Below, piece by piece: positions 37,301-45,500 of a stretch of DNA of 64,000 nt. Both the position numbers and the translations under genes were made by a program. Source of the DNA: Paraburkholderia megapolitana. Its GTDB lineage: Bacteria; Pseudomonadota; Gammaproteobacteria; Burkholderiales; Burkholderiaceae. The stretch's first letter is position 1; each line of letters begins with the position of its first letter. The DNA lies in contig NZ_CP041743.1 in assembly GCF_007556815.1 (NCBI RefSeq), positions 1,736,001 through 1,800,000 on the forward strand, given 5' to 3'. The notes under the pieces were generated by a model that saw only the letters and a program-made list of their open reading frames with translations, was not told the origin of the DNA and did no database searches.

Positions 37301-39569
37301 CGACCAGTTCTTCGTGTCCGCTATAGCGGCGCAACAACGCATTGAAACCGGCGAACAGCACATCGGCGGCGCTGTGACCCGAGCGCGCCGCGACGGCGCG
37401 CAGCCGTTCGACCAGCGGCTCGCCGATGACGAACTCGTGGCGCGCTTCGGCGAACACGTGGATCGCCATGCGCGCTCGGTTCAGCGGCAACTCCATTGCT
37501 TGCAGCGGGCCGCGTAACTGCTGCGTCCAGTAGCCGCGCAGTGTCTGCACCGCTGCGGCGGGCAGGCGCCGCTGCCAGGCGGCGTAATCGAGGTACTGGA
37601 CCGGCAGTTCCGGCAACACAGCCGCGCGACCGATCGTCTTCGCTGCATACAGCTCGAACAACTCGCTCGCGAGTAGCCGCATCGATACGCGATCGGCGAT
37701 CAGGTGATGGGCCGTGATGGCCAGCACCGCATGCTGCGCGTTGATGCGGATCAACGCGGCGCGCAGCAACGGCTGGCTCGCGTTCATCGCGAACGGCTTG
37801 CGGGTTTCTTCGATTGCGCGGGCGAGTGCTTCTTCGCCATTGGCCGAAGATTCGCTCACGCTGAGACGCAACTCGGGATCGAACACCTGCCACGCCTGCT
37901 CGCCGTCGCTGTGCACGCGTGTGCGCAGCACTTCGTGGCGCGCGACGACGCTGTTCAATGCTGCTTCCAGCGACGCAACGTCGGCATCGCCCGACAGTTC
38001 GAGGATCAGCGGAATGTTGTGATAGACCGGGCTCGCGTCGTAGAGATAGCCGGTTTCGAACGTGTCGACGAACCAGATGCGTTCCTGATGCCACGCCAGC
38101 GGGATGCGCGCATCGGTGCGTGCTGTCGGCACGATGGCGGGCAGACCGTTCGCGAGATCGAAGGGGCCGGTTTGCGTCGATGCAACGACATCGGCAGCGG
38201 TATTGGTCGTGGCATTGAAAGCCGGCAGATCGGCGAGCCGCCCGTGCGGCGTGGCGAGCGCGGCGTCGAGCAGCGTAGCGAAATAGAGCGCCAGCTGTTC
38301 TATCGTGCGCGAATCGAACAGCGCGCTGTCGTATTCGAGCGCGCCACCGAACGTGTCACCGGTTTCGCCCAGCTCCAGCACGATGTCGCTCTTTGCCTGC
38401 CCGAGCCACAGCGACAGCGGTTCGCTGCGCAGACCGGGCAGCGTCGGGAGCGGTATCGGTGGGACCATCGAGAAGAGCGTCTGAAACAACGGCGTGCGGT
38501 CGCGTGCCTGCGGGCGATTCAGACTTTTCATCAAGCGGTCGAGCGGCACGCCGCCTTGCGCCATCGCTTCACGCCAGGTCTCGGCGGCGTTGCGCCACAG
38601 CGTGCGCATATCGGCGGCATCGTCGAACTGAAAGCGCAGCGCGGCCGTTTCAATGAAAAAGCCCACCGCACCATCGAGCGTTGCTTCGCCATGACCGGTG
38701 ATCGGCACGCCGATCGCGAAATCGCGCTGCCCGCTCCAGCGGGCCAGCATCATGCCCCAGCCACCGAGCAGTACCGCGAACGGCGTGACGTTGCTCGCGC
38801 GCGCGGCCTGTTCGATGCGCTGCCGCAAGTTCGCATCGAAGCTCAGTTCGACACGCGCGCCGCGTGCCGCGCGCACGGCCGGTCGCGCATGATCGAGCGG
38901 CAATGCGAGGTCGGGCACATCGCGCAGACGTTGTTGCCAGAACGCGAGCCGTGCGTGCATAGCCGGTGTTTCGAGCTGCTCGCATTGCCACTCCGCGTAG
39001 TCGGCCATCTGCACACGCGGCGGCTTTGGCGCGGGCTGCGACGGGTCGAGGCGGTGCGTATAAGCCGTCGCGATATCGGTCAGCAACTGGACCAGCGAAG
39101 AGCCGTCGCAGACGATGTGGTGGATGCACAGGCTCAACAGCCAGTCATCGGCTTCGAGCCGCAGTAGTTGCACGCGTAACAACGGCGGATTGCGCAAATC
39201 GAAGTTGCGTTCAATTGCTTCGCGCGCCATGCGCAACGCGGTGGGCATGCGTTCCGCTGCCGGCAGCGCGCGCAGATCGTGTTCGACGAGGCCGATTTCC
39301 AGCTCGGGCTCGACAGCCTGCCAGGGCGTGCCGTCGATATCGATGAAGCCGGTGCGCAGACTTTCGTGCAGGTCCACGCAGTCGTTCAACGCGAGCTTGA
39401 GCGCCTGCGTCGACAGCGGGCCATGCAGTCGCAGGGCGCCCGCGATCAGGTAGTCCTGGCTGTTGCCGTCGTGCAGCTGCTCGAGCAGCCACAGCCGCTG
39501 TTGCGCCGGCGAGGCGCGGAACAGCAGGATGTCGTTCGTGGATACCGTTTCATCGATGCGAGCGCTCAT
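28338..39569 (-). CDS. NRPS-PKS hybrid: C-C-A(Thr)-PCP-C-A(Ser)-PCP-KS-KR-ACP
   Basis: 3743 residues, the largest protein here. Two C domains in a row open it: C1 with HHIVCDG near 151 and C2 with HHLIADR near 623. A1 (about 965-1450, TSGSTGQPKG) reads D-F-W-N-V-G-M-V-H-K, a threonine code. PCP GGHSLLA near 1494; C3 HHIIIDG near 1706; A2 (TSGSTGKPKG near 2198) reads D-V-W-H-F-S-L-V-D-K, a serine code; PCP GGNSLLL near 2584. Then KS (TACSSS near 2810), no AT, KR (TGGYGQLG near 3400) and ACP (GGDSLVA near 3676). So it should add Thr, Ser and a reduced two-carbon unit. The acidic C-terminal tail (DDHAFEEGVL) could dock on the next protein. It overlaps both neighbours by 4 bp. The pocket codes were aligned by eye to GrsA. 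Confidence 0.93.
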   Translation of the reverse strand: MSARIDETVSTNDILLFRASPAQQRLWLLEQLHDGNSQDYLIAGALRLHGPLSTQALKLALNDCVDLHESLRTGFIDIDGTPWQAVEPELEIGLVEHDLRALPAAERMPTALRMAREAIERNFDLRNPPLLRVQLLRLEADDWLLSLCIHHIVCDGSSLVQLLTDIATAYTHRLDPSQPAPKPPRVQMADYAEWQCEQLETPAMHARLAFWQQRLRDVPDLALPLDHARPAVRAARGARVELSFDANLRQRIEQAARASNVTPFAVLLGGWGMMLARWSGQRDFAIGVPITGHGEATLDGAVGFFIETAALRFQFDDAADMRTLWRNAAETWREAMAQGGVPLDRLMKSLNRPQARDRTPLFQTLFSMVPPIPLPTLPGLRSEPLSLWLGQAKSDIVLELGETGDTFGGALEYDSALFDSRTIEQLALYFATLLDAALATPHGRLADLPAFNATTNTAADVVASTQTGPFDLANGLPAIVPTARTDARIPLAWHQERIWFVDTFETGYLYDASPVYHNIPLILELSGDADVASLEAALNSVVARHEVLRTRVHSDGEQAWQVFDPELRLSVSESSANGEEALARAIEETRKPFAMNASQPLLRAALIRINAQHAVLAITAHHLIADRVSMRLLASELFELYAAKTIGRAAVLPELPVQYLDYAAWQRRLPAAAVQTLRGYWTQQLRGPLQAMELPLNRARMAIHVFAEARHEFVIGEPLVERLRAVAARSGHSAADVLFAGFNALLRRYSGHEELVVGFSAPCRERAAIAALIGPIANLLVSRSQVDATTTLQALLDQVQRNTSQALEHRDMQFDQLVLALAPDKDMSRTALFDILFQFDDTAPQVLSGGGLSATAVETNLGYGKNDLHLFVHAQDRHWAGKLVYNALFFDAWLIEQMMAHYLTLLEALATNPDQPIDSVPLLGPAERDTQLLVWNDSAAAYPHERTVHQLFEEQAERTPHHIAVSYGDEQLSYRELNTRANQLAHRLRASGIERQALVVLLLDRSPDMIVAILAVMKAGAAYVPIDPHAPVERIEYILKDSGARQAIVSPNLPGNLPIGDLQTITLGDTAGSLAGWPDTNPDNLNSPDDLIYVIYTSGSTGQPKGSLLEHRNVVRLMHNDKLQFTFNADDVWSLFHSYAFDFSVWEMYGALLYGGRVAIVPDTVRKDPALFLDFLEQEGVTVLNQTPSAFYNLSGVAVAQAEWPLPALRYVVFGGEGLDPGKLRAFHRAYGHVALINMYGITETCVHVTFKHIGQAEIDSNLSNVGRPIPTTTVYIMDAEQRLVPAGVPGEICVGGLGVGRGYLNRADLTSRRFVTNPYLPHERIYRSGDLGKLLENGEIVHLGRMDDQVKIRGFRIELGEIEAKLSACETIAEAMVMTREDTPGDKRLVAYVILDAGAQLSLPGLRTQLGKVLPDYMIPSAFIALDAFPLTVNGKLDRKALPAPDLSQGQLSAHEYEAPLGETEQAIARIWQELLGMERVGRSDNFFEIGGHSLLAAKAMARLGKQLQHALPISALFDAPVLANLATAFTTAAAAAESATSSRPVASIAKSASGQSALPTPARDAHAATPLSSAQARLWFVHQLDPLDTAYNQFGAVLIEGQLQIDTLTQALALLQERQHSLRTRFIDRDGVPLQQVMPAGNLALPVDNLEALDPAEQDQALLKLASDEANRPFDLTEAPLLRARLLHLGPEQHVFCLTVHHIIIDGWSLGVLWQELGELYRSLAARRPATLAPLPLQYADYAQWQLAMLDSAPLRHHIDAWRLDLADLPALDLATDHVRPAQLGRTGAQVDFALSGRAVTALDKLARAAGTTRFVASLAIFAALLGRWSGQCDFALGVPIAGRERDDVYDVIGCFINLLPIRVELTQAAGFGQLAEMVKQRYRAALERQALPFERLLEALRPGVDNGQHPLFQVLFNYMHRDIHTTVTDGLRLQPLELPGDIAQFDLSLHLDDSADGVHGRFIYRSELFDAATVERMAAGYRALLEAAGESTLGWADVELATAKDRQRLAAWNDTAVDYGPATTLDALIAEQVERTPQATAIAAEDGAVDFTELLARADALAERLRAVGAGPDRVVAVYLPRGVDLPMTLLAVLRAGAAYLPLDPDLPADRLAFMVADAAPVALVAAAGSYEWLPAELPVLAPNLASEAAAAAAAGKSTGKRTKRRTKATTQATAQADKDRSPDNLAYVIYTSGSTGKPKGVMVSHRAIANRLLWMQAEYALGTGDRVLQKTPCGFDVSVWEFFWPMLTGATLVMARPDGHRDPDYLAALIEREQITTLHFVPSMLDIFLANTEPGRCAPLRRVFTSGEALSPDLRDRCLTFLPQAALHNLYGPTEAAVDVTYWPCAEPGGPVPIGRPVANTRIHILDRHGRIAPIGVPGEICIAGVQVARGYLNRPELDAERFVSEPDATGEHARMYRTGDLGRWREEGWVEYLGRRDHQVKLRGQRIELGEIEAALRQHPAVRDAIVLLQGEGVRARLDAFALVSPGAPDGATLRAFLSEQLPAALVPARVHALESFPLTVSGKTDRRALAELTPPASPDTDIASASTATREQVTAIWCEVLGLTHIEPTKNFFEAGGNSLLLVQVHARLKRSFERVPTLTELFRYPSVAALAAHLDGASPANRSAAPRAARAADEAIAIVGMAGRFPGAANVDELWQALLEGRSGIREVSREEALADGADPAFLDHPSYVPYAAPLEGIGHFDEKLFGYSPADAALLDPQGRLLLQCAWETLEHAAVNPDHTDQRIGVFAGATVSTYALHALREHAQDPSFAQRVLFANDKDYIASRIAYKLGLNGPAIGVQTACSSSLVAVALAVQALRNGECEVALAGGASVSVPHRIGYLYDEGSIYSPDGHCRAFDRDAGGTIGGNGVAMVALKRLSAALADGDPIRAVIRGIAINNDGSDKLGFTAPSIKGQEAVVRAALADAGVEANSIGYIEAHGTGTRLGDEVELSALAAAFDSVEARTEPCLLGSLKSSIGHLDAAAGVAGLIKAALTVEHGIVPPTLHLDTPNPLLQEHAARFRAATAPTLWPGKQARRAGISSFGIGGTNAHCIVEQPPVREAAVVTPVAQLLPLSATDRDALMRLRWQLADYLQKHPDTDLAALAWTLQSGRRVLAWRQAWLVETVEGAVALLRDSALPETPAATDAVELDTHAVSLAQAAERWQAGATLDWHALHGTRPPQRLSLPAYPFAQHRHWLDAASASGPQLAVLDWQRVPAAPRARSAEPIALYGSDPALLAALAAQLEKTGAAVETLTSLDGLRREQRLVVLAPDYSQVLALSHQLAVLPPQRLVLVGRHAEDSSDATDSEAAMAFAAALPLGQELPELGLRRIDLAGADDARQLAALAVECAADGPALVQLRDGQRRVPKVQTVPAAPAATAWRDEAVVLITGGYGQLGFAFAQHLAEHSRARLVLLGRTAPPDDDPRLQALRANGAEVLALSGDIAEPGVAEHAVQMAQQRFGALHAVIHAAGIAGSEAQKPLLETDLAESAAIWTAKRAGTQQLATALDGLVLDHVLLCSSISTVLGGLGFAAYAAGNRWMEVFAEAQSRRGDTRWLALAYDGLHFSSDLAQEPALDAATAIALAEQALTAGLSGRVLAVASDLQSRLRRWDSQTLRAPAAVDALTPAALATVYDDPLQALVAQALANTLGLTQLGPDDDFFELGGDSLVATRLIAQLREATGLKLSVGLVLRAPSVRLLAAEIAALRGGSSGTSNNGGRTETTDDHAFEEGVL
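29945..30375 (-). other. AT-less linker after the KS of the NRPS-PKS hybrid
   Basis: Between the KS end and the KR only about 140 residues remain. They keep the KS-AT adaptor start (LLPLSATDRDALMRL) and the post-AT linker (DWHALHG and LPAYPFAQHRHW), but no GHSxG acyltransferase core. This is the usual look of an AT-less (trans-AT style) module. Its extender unit must come from an AT on another protein. Confidence 0.8.
33018..33126 (-). other. Ala/Lys-rich insertion in the serine-type A domain
   Basis: Just before the A3 motif (YTSGSTGKPKG) the second A domain carries about 35 extra residues: an Ala run, then basic GKSTGKRTKRRTK and TTQATAQA. The other three A domains of the cluster lack it. 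It lies in a surface loop region of the family, so the domain can still fold. Confidence 0.75.
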
Positions 39570-42500
39570 TGGCTCACCTCGCTATTGGAAGACTCGATGG
39601 CCTGCACGCCCTCGAGGGCGGCATCGCGGCGCACGCGGCGTTGCGCGCGGGAGCGGATCGGGATGATGCCGGCGGACGCGGGCGCGCCACCGGCGGCGCG
39701 GGCACGCTCGGCTTCGATGGCGATGGCGAGGCTGCGCACGCTGGGCTCGGCGAGGAACTGCTTGAGCGGCAACTCGATCTGCCAGTGCTGGCGGACCCAG
39801 CTCACGAGCTTCGCTGCGGACAGCGACTGGCCGCCGGCGGCGAAGAAGTTCTCGGTCGTGCCGCCCGGTGCGAGTTGCAGTTCGCGATGTATGTAGTCGA
39901 GCAGTTCGCGTTCGAGCGGCGATGCATCCGACACCGCGGCCGGGACCGCTTCGGCCGGCCGAGGCAACGCCGCGCGATCGACCTTGCCGCTGCTCATGAG
40001 CGGCAGCTCCGGCAGATGCAGGTAGTGAGTGGGCACCATATAGGCCGGCAGCCTGCTGGCGAGGTAATCGCGCAACGCGGCGATCGGCGCGTTGGCTAGC
40101 ACATCGCTCGGGACGTACCACGCGATCAGGGTCTGGTCCGCGAGCAGGTCGACCACGGCCGTGCCGATCTGCGGATGCGCGCGCAACGCGATTTCGATCT
40201 CGCCCAGCTCAAGGCGCTGACCGCGCAGTTTCACGAGACGATCCGCGCGACCGCGGTGGATCACTGCGCCATCCTCGCGCCAGCACGCGCGATCGCCGCT
40301 GCGGTAGATGCGCGCATCGGGCCGACCCAGCGGGTCCGTCGCGAACTGTTGTCGCGTCAACTCCGGGTCGCCGAGATAGCCGCGCGACAACTGTTCGCCG
40401 CCGATCAAAAGATCGCCTTCGATACCGACGCCGACCGGGCGATTGCGGCTGTCGACGATACGGAACCACGTGCCTTTCGGCGCGTAGCCGATCGGCACGT
40501 AGTGTTCGGTTTGTCCGGGCAGGCAATCGAACTGGCTGACGAGTATCGTCGTCTCGGTGGGACCGTACGCGTTGTGAAACTTGAGCGGCAGCCCGAGCGC
40601 GAGGACCGCATCGCGCAGATCGGCGGGCACGGTGTCGCCGCCGGCCAGCAGATGGCGCAGCGAACGGCATTCTTTCATTTCGGGTTGACGCACGATCAGC
40701 TCGAGCAGCGCCGGCACGAGAAACGCGAACGTGACCTGCTCGGCCACCATGAGCCTTGCCAGATACTGCGGATCGCTGTGCTGCTCCGGCGCCACGATGG
40801 CGACGCGGCCACCGCTCGCGAGCGGTAGACAGATTTCGAGCATCGCGACGTCGAACGTGGTCGGCGAACTGAGCAGCACCGTATCGCCGTGGCCGACCTC
40901 GTACTGGTCGATGTTCCACGCAAGCAGGCGCGCCAGACCGTCGCGCGTGCACTCGACGCCCTTGGGTACGCCGGTGCTGCCAGACGTATAGATCACGAAG
41001 GCGAGTTGCCCAGCGGTGCTCTGCAGCGGCTCGAAGTCTTCTTGTGCAACCGCGGCGGCGAGCGCGGACGGCGATTCGAGTGCGATGACCGGGATCTCGA
41101 GATCGATCAGGTCGGTTGCTGTGGCGGCCAAAGTGAGCACGACCGCCGGTTGCGCGGTTGCGAAGATCTGCGTGCGGCGCGCTTTCGGTTCGTCGCCGGA
41201 GATCGGCAGAATCGCTGCGCCGGCATAGAAGCAGGCCAGCACGGCGGTCACGAGTTCGGCCGAGCGCGGCAGCGCCGCTGCGACGATGCGCCCCGCGCCT
41301 GCGCCGTGAGCGTGCAGACGTTTTGCGAGGACGCGGGCAGCGCGATCGAGCGTCGCGTAGTCGTATTCGCGCTGCTGGTCGCGAATCGCGATGGCCTGCG
41401 GTGCGCGGGCCAGCTGCTCGCGGAACAACTGGACGAAGTCGGCGGCTGGCGGCGGCGCGACATCGGTGGCGAATGCTGCGAGGACCTTGTTCAGTTCCTC
41501 GGCGGGCAGTGCGACGGCGCGTTCCAACTCGAGATGCGGATCGGTAGCCACGCGGCCTGCCCAATCGAGCCAGCGTCGACCGATGCGCTCGATCTGTTCG
41601 CGCTCGTAGCGGTCGCTGCTGTAGTCGAGATCGAGCAGCCAGCCCTGGCGCGTTTGCAGCAGATTGATCGACAGTTCGAACTTCGCGCCGGCCACCGGCG
41701 CATCGAGCAGACGGGCGGGCAGCCCGGCGAATTCGGTGTGACGCGTGTGATCCATGTTGAAGATGACGTTCAGCGCGCCCGCCCGCTGTTCGTTGCCGAG
41801 CACCTGTTCGAGCAGACGCGAGACCGGATACGCCTGGTATTCGCCAAGTCCTTGCCACTGTGCATCGACCTCGCGCAGCAACGTGTCGAAGCGCATGCCG
41901 GTCTTGAGACGCGAGCGCCACGGCAGCACCTGCGCGGCCTGGCCGACCATCCGTTCGTGACCATGTTTGCGGCCATGAGCGCCGATGCCGATCAGCACAT
42001 CGTCGCGATCGTATGACGCATGCAGCAGGCTCAGCGTCGTGGCCAGCGCGGCGGTGAAGATGGTGGTGCCGTGGCTGCCGGCGAGCTTGCCAAGGGCTGT
42101 GCTCACCTCTGCCGGTACTGGCAGCCGCACGCGTGCGCCTTGCCAGCGCGACTGTTGCATCGATCCGAGCGTGGACAGCGGCAGCGGGGCCGGTGCTTCG
42201 GCGATGCGCTGTTGCCAGAACGCGAGCGCCTGGGTGTCGTCGGCATCGGCAATCGCGCGTAGATGTTCGCGGAACGGCAGTGCTGCCGGCAGTTCGGCGT
42301 GCGGGTTCTGCAGCAAGGTCGACAGTTCTTCGACGACGAGTCCGAGCGAGATACCGTCGATCAGCGCATGGTGTGCGCGGATCGCGAGCACGCTGGGTCC
42401 GCTCGCCGGTTGCAGCAGGCCGACCTGTAGCGGACCGGTGCGACTGAGATCGAGCGGTTCGGCCTGGAAGGCAGTGAGCCAGGCATCGCGTTCGTCGCTC

Positions 42501-45500
42501 GTCTCGAGTCGCAGCGGCACCGGCAGCGAGGCATGTACGGTTTGCCGGTCGTTCTCGCCGTCGAGCGTGGTGCGCAGCGCTTCGTGGCGCTCAGCAAGGC
42601 GGCCTAGCGCGCGTTGCAGTGCGGCTGCATCGAGCCGGCCTTCGAGTTCCATGCTGACGGTTTCGACATACGCGAGCGCGCCGGCCGGATCGATCTGCGA
42701 GGCGATCCAGATCTGCTTTTGCTGGTCGGACAACGGCAGGTTCAGCGGCGAGTTCAGCGGTTGTGTTGGCACGGGTACTGCGGTGGCAGGCTTTGCGCCA
42801 GGCAAGTAGCCGCCTTCGCGCAGGGCTTCCACACCATCCATCGTGCGCTCGACGATTGCGTCGATCTCCGCTTCGCCGTGCGCGTCGCACAGGAAGCAGT
42901 TACGGCCTTCCCAGACGAACAGGCCGCGATACAGCAGGTGGTAGTACAGCAGGTCCAGGTTGCCCGCATGCTTGAAGCGGAACAACGAACCGAAGTGAGT
43001 CAGCGACAGCGGTGCGTCGATTGCGGAGAGGCGTCTATTGAGGCGCTCCGTGAGTTCGTGGGTGCGTTCGGTCAGGCTTTCCTGGAACGAAGGGCCGCGG
43101 CGCTTCAGTTCGGTAAGCACCGAGTGGCACAGCGCGAGACCGAGCGGATGATTGTTGAACGTGCCCGCGAAGAAGGTGATGTACGGATTCGGCGCCGACG
43201 TATCGCCAAACTGCCACTGTCCGCCGTCGATGCCATCGAGTAGATTGCCGCGCGCGGCGAGCGCCGCCATCGGCACGCCGCCACCGATCGTCTTGCCATA
43301 CGTGGCGAGATCCGCTTCGACGCCGAAGATCTGCTGCGCACCGCCCGGTGCGGTGCGGAACCCCGTGATCATCTCGTCGAAAATCAGCAGGATGCCGTGG
43401 CGCTTCGTGAGTTCGCGCAGACGTTGCAGGAACTCGCGCGGCTGCATGCCGACGTTGCGGCTCTGCACCGGTTCGACGAGCACGGCGGCCAGCGTGTCGG
43501 CCTGGCGCGCGATCGCTTCGAGCGATTCGTCGCTGCCGTAGTCCAGCACGAGCAGGTCGTTGACGAAGCTCTGCGCAATGCCCGGCGCGGCCGGTTCGGT
43601 CTGGTCGCCGTACGCGCTGCGATCGCCGAGGAAGCCGTCGAAGTGCCCGTGATAGGACTTGCGGAACGTCGCGATGCGATCGCGCCCGCGCAGCAAACGC
43701 GCCAACCGCACGGCGGTCATGACCGACTCGCTGCCGGATTGACAGAACAGCACGCGATCCATGCCGCTCAGTTCGCAGATCATCTTCGCGCATTCGGCGG
43801 CGAGCGGCGAACGCGGTCCGAGCGCGATGCCGTTATCGATCTGTCGGTGTGCGGCCTGTTGCATGAACGGCGCGCCATGACCGAACAGATTCACGCCGAA
43901 ATCCATCGAGATGTCGATGTATTCGTTGCCGTCGACGTCCCACAGCAGCGCCCCCTTCGAGCGCTCGCCGGTGATCGGGTAGAGCAGCTCCTTCATTGAA
44001 GGGCGGAAGCCAGCCGACGCGCGCACGTCGGCGAAGTGCTGGCGACGCAGCCCCGCGAGCCGTTTCGATTCCGCCGTGCGAGCGATATAGCGCTTCGCGA
44101 AGGCATCGAAATGGGCGGCCTGGCGTGGGTCGGAATGAGACGTGGCAGTGGCGGCGGCGGGTTGTGCGGTGGCTGCGATCGGTGTTGCAAGTTGCGGTGC
44201 GGGTGCAGGTGCGACTGCCGCTGCCACTGGTGCGACCTGCGCGAGATGAGGGTGTGACTGCTGCGGCGGCGGTACCGTGATCGTGTTGCTCACGCTCGCC
44301 ACCGCTGGCGCGGCGGCCGCGCTGCCCGTCGTACCGAGCGCCGCCAGTTGCGCGCCGATCACGCTTTGCACCAAGGTCAGTTGTTGCTGGAACAGGCTTT
44401 CGATGCCGGTGGAATGTGCCAGTGCTACCGGTGCCGTTGGTGCTGCGACCAGCAACGGTGCAGCGGGCACCGCCGGTGCAGTGAATACCGCCGTTGGTAC
44501 CGGTGCCACTGCTACCTGGGCGATGAGTGTCGGTGCCGGCGCCGGCACGCTCTGCGTCGCGAGAAACGCGCCCAGTCGATTGATCGTATTGAGCTCGCCG
44601 AGCAGTTCGCGGATACCGATCTTCACGCTATAGCGTGTCTGGATCGCACGCACCGCTTCGGCCAGTACCACCGAGTCAGCGCCCATTTCCACGAATGGCC
44701 GGTCGCCGGTTACGGCCTGTTCGGGTTCACCTAGCGCCTGAGCGACCTGTGTGCGGAGCTCGGCCTGGATCGTGGCGATGCGCGCGGACTCATCGGCGGC
44801 GACTGTCGGTTCTACGGCGTTGCGCCCGGAAACGGAAGTTGTCATGGGAGCGGATCTCGGCTGGACCAGTTTGTAGGTACTGCGTGCGAAGGACGAAGGC
44901 GATTGCGGCGTGCGACTACGGCGATAGGGGCGATCGAAGGCAACCCAGTCCACATCGATGCCGGCCGTGTACAGGGCGGCGGTACTGTCCAGCACACCCT
45001 GCCAGTCGTCCTCGCTACCGTTGAGGCTGCTGCACCACAGGGTGTCCGCGGGCGCCGCGCTGCTCTCGCCGAGCGTGCTTAGCACCGGACGCGGCCCCAG
45101 TTCGAGGAACGTGCGATGGCCCTGGGCGAGCAGCGTGGCGAGACCCTCGCGAAAGCGCACCGAGCCGCGTGCGTGACGTGCCCAATACGCGGCGTCCGGT
45201 GCGTGTTCGTGTGCCTGCGCGCTGAGATTGGAAATCACCGGTACGGCGGGCGCGCGCCAGCTCACCTGGGCGGCCAGCGCCTGCAACGGTTCGAGCACGC
45301 TGTCCATTAGCGGCGAATGGAAGGCGGCATTGGTGTCGAGCGCGCGGCTGCGAATCTTGCGCGCGGCGAGTTGCTGGACGACGCGCTCGATGGTGGTCGC
45401 GCTGCCGGCGAGCACGCAATTGCGCTCGCCGTTATCGACTGCGAGCGCAAGTTGCGTGGGCTCCGCTTCGACCAGATCGATGACACTGCTGGCGGGTGCT

